Below, piece by piece: positions 23,781-33,600 of a stretch of DNA of 64,000 nt. The position numbers and the translations under genes were made by a program. The DNA comes from Rhizophagus irregularis (Eukaryota; Glomeromycota; Glomeromycetes; Glomerales; Glomeraceae). The notes under the pieces were generated by a model, which ran no database searches, was not told the DNA's origin, and saw only the letters and a list, made by a program, of their open reading frames with translations. The stretch is from positions 1,428,501 through 1,492,500 of the forward strand of contig NC_089447.1 of NCBI RefSeq assembly GCF_026210795.1. Reading direction: 5' to 3'. The first letter of the stretch is position 1, and each line of letters opens with the position of its first letter.

Positions 23781-24024
23781 TAAGGTTGCTTGTCTAAACC
23801 TCTTCAAAATCTTACGATTAGTTTCGTCAAAATTTTACTATAGATTTATTATAGTTTCAGCAGAGTTTTGGCAGTTTTGGCATTTATAATAAGTTTTGGC
23901 AGTTTCGCCTTTCTCCAAAGTTTCGCCAGTTTTTTAATATAACTTTAATATAGTTTTGGCAGAATTTCACTTTTCGGCGAAATGCCATCTTGCCTAAACC
24001 CCTAGGTTTCGGCAAGCAACCTTA
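23781..24024. mobile_element. hAT-like MITE, TAAGGTTGCTTG family, copy 2
   Basis: Perfect 8 bp target duplication ATCACATG (23773-23780 and 24025-24032). Interior nearly identical to copy 1 at 16402. It lies inside the Tigger element near its end. Confidence 0.9.
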
Positions 24025-25140
24025 ATCACATGACTGCAAAAAGAGGTGCTTAAATTCAAGATTTTACGGTAGTTATATGTAAGAAGAATAATTAATAAAT
24101 ACCAAAAATATGTATAATAGGATCGAAAAGAAAACAAATTATGAAAAAAAGAAGAGATATTAACATTGAGAAGGCCAATCAGTTGATGAAAAAAAGTAAA
24201 AATCATAGTAATAAAGAAGTTGCCGAATCTGCCGATAAAGAAGTTGTAGTAGTAAATAAAAAAAGTAGTGATGATGATGATGATGATAATGATGATGATG
24301 ATGATGTGGATAAGATGGAAGATCATAAAAAACCTGAAGTATTTCAATCAAAGTCAAATTTAGAAATAGTTGCTTAGCTCGTTAACCATCTGGAAACTTT
24401 AAGATTGACACTAGAAATGAACAAAACGGATGTTGCTATCTCATCATCCAGTAAAATTACGGATGTAAGTATTAAATTAATATGATAATATTTATTATGT
24501 CTAAATCTTTTAAATAATGTATTTTTAATATTTTAGGATAAAATTCATCTATAGGACAAAAGTGTTAAGTGTCTTTTTTTACGTGCAAGAAGTCACGTGG
24601 TGAAGTTTTTAATGAGTTGATAACAAAAATTTTCAAAATAAAAATACATTCAAACGAAGCAAAAAATTACCTTGAAAAAACCCAAAAATTTTTTATAGAT
24701 TTCAAAAACAAGTTTAATCAAATTATTTTAACTTCTGTAGAAGAATTTAAAAAAATATGAAAAAACAGGTATTTATTTAATTGTTTCATAGCTAACCAAA
24801 TAATACTGTTTTTGTATTAATTATTAATTTAATTATAGAGTATCTACTGGAAGTTTATCTCAAAAAGAACTTATAGATTACGTTGATGAAGAATTTGTCC
24901 AAAAGATTCTAAGCCAACAGCTTGTAGCTGTTAATATTTCAGAATTAATAAGAAATGGAGGGTTCGATATCTTAGTTGATTTCATAAGAGAAACCTTTAA
25001 GGTGGAAAAATTTTGTCCGCCATTAAAGAATTAGATAATATAACCAAAGAATTAATGATACCTTCTAGGAGCGGAAATAAGATCGTTGATTCTTTATCGG
25101 TAAGTTATTTTATTTATACTGATACTTTATATCCTTTAAT

Positions 25141-25781
25141 AGGACCCCAGACATCACATATATAACTCATAACTGATTTGCATGAATTTAAGTACTTTTT
25201 GCTCCTGCTAAAATAGACCTAATTTGCTAAAAATCAAATTATCACATTTCAAATCTATACTAATTTGCTAAAACTCAAAATATGAGTTAATAATCTTTTT
25301 TTTTTATTATCAATAAAAAAAATAAATGATTAATATAAATTAAACTGCCAATTTTTATAATTAAAATATGTAGATTATAGATAAAATAATAATTAATAAA
25401 AATAATAAATTAAATAAATAATTATTAAAAAATAAAATGTTGCGAAACTAAACGGACGGTTTTTGGCCCGCATTATGCTTAATTTTGGCCGGAATTATAC
25501 TTAATTTTGGCCAAAATATGCCCGGACCCCGAAACTAATATTTTTAAAAATATTATTTATAAAGTTAAAAAAAAAGGATAAGTTAAATTTAAAAAAAAGT
25601 ACCAATTTGCTCAAATATAAAATATGTCTTTGTAAAATCAATACAATTTGCTAAAACTCATAATTATGACTATTAATTAATTTTCAATCAATTTGCTCTA
25701 TCTAAAATTATGAGTTTAACCTAATTTTGATTGAATTTGCTAAAACTCAAATGTGAGTTATATATGTGATGTCCGGGGTCC
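25141..25781. mobile_element. MITE with AGGACCCC ends, distinct interior
   Basis: Ends AGGACCCCAGACATCACAT and ATGTGATGTCCGGGGTCC, with a perfect 9 bp duplication TCCTTTAAT (25132-25140, 25782-25790). Beyond the terminal bases the arms share ATATATAACTCA and repeated AATTTGCTAAAACTCA blocks. The interior differs from the other two AGGACCCC elements. Confidence 0.88.
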
Positions 25782-25790
25782 TCCTTTAAT

Positions 25791-26553
25791 CATAGTTATT
25801 AATAATAATATTAAATTATACATAGTTATAAATCTTAGCAAACACTCTAATTTTTTTATAAAATTATGCATTTTATAACGATATTACATTGAATAAATTT
25901 AGTAAATTTTACAAGTAAATGATAATATGAAACATCATTATTCTAAACATTATACCATAATGTCAAGTGATAATAATATAAAATAAAATAGATGTATAAA
26001 ACTATAAAATGTTTGTCTAAGATATAACATTTTCAAGTTTAAAAAGTAATTGTTATTTTTTAAAAATGGAATGGTTATTATATTTGATGTTCTTATACAA
26101 ATCAAAAAGAATACATTTGCGTAATATTTGCGTAAAGTATTAAAGAACTTTAAAGTTTAAGCCAATTCTGACTGGTAATTTACAAAATAACAAACACATT
26201 TCTTAAAAAAAATTCTGAATCAGAATACTTTTCCGGTTTCCATCTTCAATTCTGCAAAAAATTGAAAAGTTCAGGTGATAATTCAAGAAATATCCACCTA
26301 TAAAAAGACTAAACAATTATCAGGTTGATCAAGTTTGTGTAATACCAAATTTAATAAATTAATCTGATTAAATAATCGCATATATTAAATGATCACATAT
26401 ATTATAAGGCTATAAGGCCTATTAATTCCTAAAAAGTTAATTTAACCACTATTTTATTTAAGACTATTTATTTTGTACATTTTTTTTTTAAAAAAAAAAA
26501 ACTTTCTTTCTGAAAAGTAGATTCTGCCTCCTATACTGTTTGCCGTCATGCAT
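25791..26553. other. no gene seen
   Basis: AT-rich sequence without coding signal or clear repeat. Confidence 0.3.
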
Positions 26554-26564
26554 AGTGTGTTATA

Positions 26565-27133
26565 AAGCTGCCGCCCGAAATTATTTTCTAATTCCGAAAT
26601 AATTTCGGCCAGAATTTTGTTTCCGAAACTAATTCTGAAATCCCAAAATTCTTCCGAAATCCCGAAATCTTTCCGAAACTCCCGAAATTGTCCGAAACTT
26701 CTGATTGGCCTATTATAAAATCACATGACTTTATAAATTTGCTAGAATTTTATCTGTATTCTAATTCCATAATTCTGGCTCCGTAGCGATATTCCTGACA
26801 CGTGTAGCTTCGTTTTAAGCCTATGTTCACTTTGTGTAATATCAGTGCATAAAGACGCATAATTTCCTTATATGGTATATACGTTACACAAAGCTAACAT
26901 AGGCTTAAAACGAAGCTACACGTGTCAGGAAGATCGCTACGGAGCCAGAATTGTGGTATCAAAATACAGTTATAATTTTGGTAAAAATTTAATTTTGGTC
27001 ACGTGATATTATAACAGCCAATCAGAATTTCGGAATAGTTTCGGCATTTCGGAATTAAGTATTTTTCCTAAATTAATTTTACCATTTCAGTTTTGGCAAA
27101 TGGTAAAATTCCCTAATTTTGGGCAGCAGCTTT
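26565..27133. mobile_element. foldback element with 11 bp target duplication
   Basis: Ends AAGCTGCCGCCCGAAATTA and (complement) AAAGCTGCTGCCCAAAATTA. AGTGTGTTATA occurs immediately outside both ends (26554-26564, 27134-27144). The arms are rich in TTTCGGAAT/ATTCCGAAA motifs. A second palindrome is nested inside. Confidence 0.8.
26771..26952. mobile_element. nested palindromic MITE of 182 bp
   Basis: Arms AATTCTGGCTCCGTAGCGAT..CACGTGTAGCTTCGTTTTAA and their reverse complement TTAAAACGAAGCTACACGTG..ATCGCTACGGAGCCAGAATT are nearly perfect over about 56 bases around a loop of about 70 bases. Confidence 0.85.
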
Positions 27134-27144
27134 AGTGTGTTATA

Positions 27145-28104
27145 GGAAAAGGCGGACTTATTTGATTGAATATATAGTTATAAGCTTATGTTATATAGGC
27201 GTAAAACTTATATAATCAGTTTGATAACGCAATGAAAATCCTTTAATCAAGGGTTAAAATAGGCATGATGGGATATTCTCATATATCATGAGTTCTGTCT
27301 GTTCGAAGTGTCATTTTATATATAATTAAGTAGGCTTAAGTCATAAGTAACTTTTTTATAACATTGATTATTGGAAAATTAAGTGGCAAAAATAATTTTT
27401 AGTTTGTAAGACTTTAACTCCATACCAACTTGTATGTGGTTGGCGTATAATTGATTCCCTAACCATTAGACCCACTCATGGGTTAGGTAGGTTGCTTTGC
27501 ACTTCTTGCAGCCTACCTTATAATGGGTTTTAGGATCACGTTTGCCCATTTAAAATTTATTAATAAACAGGTTGTCATTCGTCTAAACACATTGCAATGT
27601 TTGTTGATGATGAAGCTATAGTTGTCTAATAAAAGTTCGCTTTGCCTGGCAATTTATGGTAGATTCAATAGATCAAATTACGAACAACAATAATTTAGTT
27701 ATATGAGAATTCCAGGCCAAAGAATAAGGATGCATTATCAAAGTTGAGAATATATTTGTATTTTTTTTAAAGCCGTCATTCTCATGAACTTTTTCATTGT
27801 ATCCCTAAGTTCAATGATTTTGGTAATGATAAAACTGCAGTTGTTTATATGGGTTTCCCGCCAAACTTCTAAGGTGAATTCATGTTAGTATTTTTGAATA
27901 TACTTATCTTTTTTACAAGAGAGTCATAATGAGTCTTCTTAAAGCGTACTTGTGACACCCCATCTAACTTGGGCAGTGTCGTTGAATCTAAAGCAAGGTA
28001 CCTGATTAATCTTCAACTTTGGGTTGATGAATTATGATTCTTGAGTATTAAAGCATAATGTTTTGACTTACAATCATTAATTTTTTAGATTCCTATTGTA
28101 TTTA
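27145..28104. other. no gene; one short hairpin
   Basis: AT-rich. AGGTAGGTTGC and GCAGCCTACCT (about 27489-27524) form a compact hairpin. No coding or RNA gene recognised. Confidence 0.3.
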
Positions 28105-28112
28105 ACTTATGC

Positions 28113-28263
28113 TAGAGCTCCGAAAATGACTCGCATAAACTCGCATTTTTGACTCGCATAAGTGTAAATTTTCGTTTAATTATATTCTAACTTAATAAAA
28201 AGTACTTTAAAATTAAGGTTTTTGACTCGTGACTCGACTCAACTCAACTCATTAGGAGCTCTA
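28113..28263. mobile_element. hAT-like MITE, TAGAGCTCC ends
   Basis: Ends TAGAGCTCC and GGAGCTCTA, interior rich in GACTCG/CAACTC repeats. Flanks ACTTATGC and ACTCATGC match at 7 of 8 positions. Confidence 0.75.
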
Positions 28264-28439
28264 ACTCATGCTTTTAATTTATTGAATTAATTTATTATAG
28301 AATTATTGATCTGTTGTATAACATTCAGTTTGAACCTATACATACTTTATTTATATCTAATTAAAATTGTTATTGTAATAAATAAATAATAACTTTGATC
28401 TATTTAAATTAACTTTTAAATTAGGTTACATATTATTAA

Positions 28440-30050
28440 AATATTATAAAATTGAATTTAACGATATTAATATTTTAAAAGTAATAATATCTTTATGATA
28501 TCTTTTTGATACTAAATTAATATTGAAATGATATTACAGTGGTCAAAAAAAGTCCTCAGAATTACAAAAAAATGCAAAAATTAAGCAACCAGTGATCAGA
28601 ATTGCTTCAAATTTTGCAGATTTATTACCAAATGTGTGAATATTATGCATACAAAATTTCAGCCATTTATCTTGTTTCCTTGTCTCACAATCAGTTTTTT
28701 AAGTTTTAAAAAAATCATTAAAAATTTAAGCAATACAATAACTTGAAATGATTAACATTTTGCGTTCAATTACTAAAAATCAGCTTGTATACTTATAATA
28801 AAAAAATTATAAACGTAAAAAAATATATTTCTAATTAGTTTATTAAAAAAATTTGATTATAGTTTAATCAGTCAGTTTTCTGTAAAGTGAGATTAAAAAT
28901 TGGCTCAAAAGCATTAAAGTCATTAAAATTAAAATAGTAAAATAGTACATTAAAATTATTTGTATTGATAATTTTTTTGTATATTTGAATAATATTAATC
29001 TATTATTAAATAGTTTTTACAATAATTTTTTTACAATTATTATAGTTTAACTTTGATTATGAATTTTAGTTCTTTCAATTGATTTTAAGGGTTGAAAACA
29101 GTTGCGATCAATTGTGGTGGATAAACTTTAATTTCAATTTTCTCAACAACTAACAAATAATAAAGGGCCAAATTTTTTTTGTTAAAATTATCATACCATA
29201 AACTATGATTTATAACTGTTCAATTTTTAATAAACTTCAATTTGAATATTATATCAGAATTTCAGATTTTTTGTAGGTTAAATTTTTGATGACTTATTTT
29301 TTTGAACTTAAAAAAATGATTGCGAGACAAAGAAACAAGATAAATGGCTGAAATTTTGTATGCATAATATTCACACATTTGGTAATAAATCTGCAAAATT
29401 TGAAGCAATTCTGATTACTGGTTGCTTAATTTTTGCATTTTTGTAACTCTGAAGACTTTTTTTGACTACTGTATATCAATATATAAAATTTATACTACAT
29501 TTTTAAAAACAATATCAAAATGATGTTGATTCGCTATTTTATCAATATCAATAAGATGTCGATTAGATAATTATAAAGTGATATCTTTACGATATTGTTT
29601 TGATACTGAATTAATGTTAAAATAATATTATATTGATATTGCATTTATTAAAAAATTTATTATTATTTTAACAATATCAAAATGGCGTCAATTCGTTATT
29701 TTGTCAATATTGATTTGATGTCGATTAGATAATTATAAAGTGATATCTTTACGATGTCGTATTGATATTGAATTAATATTGAAACGATATCTTATTAATA
29801 TCGTATTTATTTTCTATTTTTCAAAAAAATTATTGTTGTTATAACAATATCAAGATGATATCGATCTGATATCTCTTCAAGCAAATATCTTTACGATATC
29901 ATTTCAATATATTGAATTAATATCGAAATGATATCATTGCAATATCATAATGATATTATTTGCAAATCAATATCATTATGATATTATTTGCAAATCAATA
30001 TCATTATGATATATATTTAACATCATTACTATATCAATTCGGTATTGTTT
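28440..30050 (+). repeat. AT-rich repeat array (right rim)
   Basis: Core RATATTGAATTAATATTGAAA-like (R = A/G; about 28514, 29608, 29770, 29914) at intervals of roughly 145-160 bases once the element at 28537-29471 is removed. Units share AAAGTGATATCTTTACGAT and GATGTCGATTAGATAATTAT. The core is the same as in the left array at 9708-10980, in the same orientation. Confidence 0.7.
28537..29471. mobile_element. non-autonomous Tc1/mariner-like element with long TIRs
   Basis: Ends CAGTGGTCAAAAAAAGTCCT and (complement) CAGTAGTCAAAAAAAGTCTT, bordered by TA on both sides. The inverted repeats extend about 155 bases with few mismatches (AAATTTTGCAGATTTATTAC and GTAATAAATCTGCAAAATTT lie inside them). 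No coding frame in the interior. It is inserted in the right array. Confidence 0.9.
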
Positions 30051-30055
30051 AAAAA

Positions 30056-30220
30056 TTTAAGGTTTCTGTAAAGAATAGTGAAGTGTTGAAAAATTTAGAA
30101 AAGGTGATTAAATATTTTAAAAATTTGCCTGATAATATTACAACAAATTATACAGAATTAAATACCTTTAATACTTTAAGATCAAAAATTAATAGGCGAA
30201 TTCAAGATAATGCAAAATAA
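30056..30220 (+). pseudogene. C-terminal tail of the split Tigger transposase
   Basis: Encodes KVSVKNSEVLKNLEKVIKYF, KNLPDNITTNYTELNTFNTL and RSKINRRIQDNAK, then TAA. It is a helical basic tail like that of Tigger-type proteins and follows on from SLQSILIRY at 9707 except for a one-base phase difference at the junction. Confidence 0.65.
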
Positions 30221-30648
30221 ATTAGTATATTAGATAGCTATTTGTTTTAGATGGTGTTTGGAATCATGTAACAGTTATTCAAATAACTTGAGTATATTTG
30301 AGTATTCATTTAGCCAGATATAGTATACAGTCAACTCTCTTTATAGTCACACATTTGGGACAGTCCATATTTGGTGATTATGAGCAAACAGTCTTATGAC
30401 TTTATCTTTTATTATTAAATTTAAACGAAAAGTACAATAAACAGATCGAACAATATTACAAATATCAAATATAGAAAATAAACATAAAAAATAAAAAGAA
30501 CTAGCTTCACGATTCATACAAGTAAAGAAATCTAAACAAAATAAAATTAAGTAAAGAAAAACTAAACTATTCACAGAAAACGCATACCCCATCTTTACCC
30601 GAAGGCCAGTGTGAGTCAACTATCCAGCATGTCCTAAGATCCAATCCG

Positions 30649-33600
30649 TTACCAAAAAGAAATCCTAAGTAGAGGCTGAACTGTTAAGCGGCGCCAAAAA
30701 TCCAAATGCGAAATCCAAGATCCCCCACGGATTATAGAAGAGGAAACCCAAGAAACCCAGGAATCCAAGGAAGCTGTCGCCAAGGAAGGTGTCGAAGAGT
30801 CAAGAGGAATGTTAGAGGAAGGTCGAAGAATAGAAGAAGGCCCAAGAGCTGACGATTTCATTTTTTTTGTAATGCCTTGAGCTAATTCCCAATGATGAAA
30901 GAAAATGGATCGGCACAACCAGATTTGAACATAAAGGTCAAAATGAAAGTCGTGCAAAGGTGTATCCAAGATAGACCATATGGTAGGTGAAGAAAAATAA
31001 GTTCCAAGAAATTCTGTCAAAGATTTCGGTATAAGTCCTCTTGTGAGTCGCAGGCAGGAAATTGAAGGAGGGTCACAATCCCAACAATTAAGAGCCATAA
31101 ATTCAGCAGCAAAAGAGTCCGGTAAAGGGATTAAAGATGACGCGGAAAGGAAATTATCAAGATAAGTAGTCCGAAGAGCCAATAGTAATGTTTTAAAAGT
31201 TTGTAAAGGGCTAAATTCCGGTAAAATATAAGGACAAGTCCACAAGTGGTCTAAAGTCTCAGGAAAGGAATTACATTGAGGACAAAGCCAACTTGGATTA
31301 TAAAGATGAGGCTTTCGTCTCTGAAGAGTTGTAAGCGTTGGGAGCATGTCTAAAAGTAGCTTGATACGGAAACCACAAAACTCAGAACGGCCATTCCGAT
31401 GAGAGACAAAATGCTTATTGTTATTGAGACAAAATTTGGTCATGCCCAGTCGAATATCGAAGTTGAAGAATAGGAATTAAATCTTGGTAAGACAGCAAGA
31501 GTTAAAAGACTTTTGGCGTCAAAAATATTTCTAATAAACTTCCGGATATTCATATCCACAGGTAAGGAATTAAATTGTAAAATGCAAGGGGCCATCAAAT
31601 CCAATGGTGGGCAAGAAGAAAGATGTGAGTCAGTATGAGCGGCTTTGGCTAATGCATCCACATGATTATTCAAGAGGTCGTCAGCATGAGCAGGAACCTT
31701 GATCAAGGTAACATCAGATTCTTTTGCAACATAATAGTGCGTATGGAGGACCGCAAAAGGTGGTTGGATTCTTTAAGCATTACGGGAATAAAAGGAGCGA
31801 TCCGCATATAAAGACCAATAAAGAAAGTAATTGGAGCAATCGGTGGCAACAGTAATCTTTGAATTCCGAGGAAGGGAGTCCAATCCGTGCAATAAAGCAA
31901 AAACTTCTGAACGTAAAGCGAAGGAAAAATGGAAAAGATGATATTATAATGGGATTCCAAAATAAATCCATCGGGATGTATAGCAGTCCATGCGTAAGCC
32001 ATCGAGGATACCGGATGACTAGGAGGAGAAAGGAAGGAACCATCAATATAAAGGGTGAACACCGAAGAAGGAAGTTGGATATCAGAAATCCTAAGCACTA
32101 GTTCATTCGTAGGAGGTAAGCGAACCGGAGCAAAAAGATGAAATAGTAAAAGAGATTTGGCGTAACCTAACGAGGCAGAAAGTGAAACTGAACGAGTATC
32201 CGCATGTATATAAGTACGAGGTTTTGTAGGATAACGGATCAAACTGATAACGGAACATAAGAGAAACATCCTTCGAGTGACATCGTTTAATCAAAGTCTT
32301 AGGAGTAGAGGATCGCTTTTAATAGCAGGAGGCACAGCCTTGCACGCAGTAAATTCAGAAAGTAAATCATCAACCGATGACGCAATCCAATGTGAAATAA
32401 GAGCTTCCATTACGTGGAGCAGGGATAGGTAGTAATCACACGGCCAACGAGGAAAGAGTTAGTATTGCGATTAAAAGAAATAGCCCATTGAGGGTTAAAC
32501 CAATAATTTCGACTAATATCTATAAAAGAAATAGAAACTACGGTATGAGAACTAGGAATTCTAAATTGTTGTAAAATAAAAAAGGAAGGTGAATTAGGAA
32601 TAACAATAAGATTAAACAAATAATTAAACCAAGCAGGCACAGATCCTTTGTTTGATACTCGTTTAAGAAAGCGTAAATCTTTCCATGAGAGAAGTCGAGA
32701 GCCACACGGTGTAATCAATTGAGCAAGAAATTGAGTGCAGAAATTTATCCGAACATTTTTCATGGAAGTAAATAGATCTTTTGGTAAAATAGACCGGAGT
32801 GGAATCGCCGGACGTAAATCTTTCCTCGGAGGTCGGAACAGTAAAGACCACGTGATATTTAAACGAGAAGAGAACAATAAAGAATTAAATAAAGAATGTG
32901 TTCGCAAAGAAAAGGTGTGGGGGGGCCATGGTTAGGGTCGATAGTAGAGGGGCAGACATCGGCAAAAAAGTCAAAAAACTTGGAGATAAGTAATCATATA
33001 ATTAGCAAAGAGCTTATATGAAGGGTGAGAAAAAATTTTCTGCCGCTGAAGCCACATGAGATGATAGAAATCGACCAAACGCTTGTTGAATAGAAAAAGG
33101 CAACAGTGTGAAGAGTGTGGAAAGAGGGGTGACTGAGGCCAAACCAGCCTTCTGACGAATAAGAGAAAGCATTGGAGAAACCATGCGATTAATGGTGGAT
33201 TCTGCAAATAATGTGGTTTGTAGGCGAAATTCAAGCCTCGGAAGTAGGACAACATTATAAAGATAAGCTATATGTTGTGCTAAAAGCTTTTTAGGACTGA
33301 GTAGAGCGGCCATGTCTTTGACCATGGAAACAGTTTGGCTATGAACAAAACGAGAAGAAGCCGAAAGATTAAACCAAACACCTAAAAACCGAAAAGATGT
33401 AGATAAGGCTAACGCTTTTAAAGTAAGGGTATGAATCGTATTTAAAGAAGATGGAAATAGATCAAATACAATAGTTTGAGAAAATTGTTCAGAAGAAAGA
33501 AGGATATATTTTGCTGAATTTGCTTGAGTATTATTTAAGGTGTAAAATTCAGCAGTAATGGAAAGGCGATCCTCAATTCCTTGTTTAGATGAAGCAATCA

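Larger units (their letters stand above)
21236..24069 (-). mobile_element. Tigger/pogo element of 2.8 kb in an intron
   Basis: Inverted ends CCGTAAAATCTTAAATTTAA and (complement) CCGTAAAATCTTGAATTTAA, each bordered by TA. It encodes a DDE transposase on the minus strand and contains two MITEs. It sits entirely between the donor at 21186 and the acceptor at 24120 of the unknown gene. Confidence 0.85.
21119..25099 (+). pseudogene. unknown multi-exon gene, first intron holding a Tigger element
   Basis: I do not recognise the family. Exon 1 (21119-21185) encodes MMTKRKLPNKSSDDNQKMEV and joins in phase (GGAG|GTATGT) to exon 2 at 24121 (TAATAG|GATCG), giving SKRKQIMKKRRDINIEKANQ, a Lys/Asp-rich region with Asp runs, and SKSNLEIVA. 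There a TAG interrupts, followed in the same frame by LVNHLETLRLTLEMNKTDVA. Exon 3 (24537-24768) has another stop and a frameshift before SRGEVFNELITKIFKIKIH. Exon 4 (24839 to about 25099) encodes STGSLSQKELIDYVDEEFVQ, with a frameshift before SAIKELDNITKELMIPSRSG and donor TCG|GTAAGT. The product would be a basic then acidic, mostly helical protein. Splice sites are kept although the frame is broken. Confidence 0.6.
9708..30050. mobile_element. repeat-rimmed block of about 20 kb, candidate large DNA transposon
   Basis: This block separates two pieces of one Tigger reading frame (SLQSILIRY before, FKVSVKNSEVLKN after). Its outer edges are similar when read inward: CAATGATATCATTATGATAT on the left, and on the right (complement) CGAATTGATATAGTAATGAT. 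TATTG occurs just outside both edges and may be the target duplication. Both rims are AT-rich repeat arrays sharing a CGTATTRAYATTGAATTAATATT-like core (R = A/G, Y = C/T) in the same orientation. It contains a decayed tnp2-like transposase and other broken genes. Exact edges are uncertain by tens of bases; it could instead be a composite of several insertions. Confidence 0.5.

Noticed and set aside
23994..24357. Minus-strand frames with His or Ile runs
   Set aside because: Antisense of the Asp run in the unknown gene and of MITE sequence.
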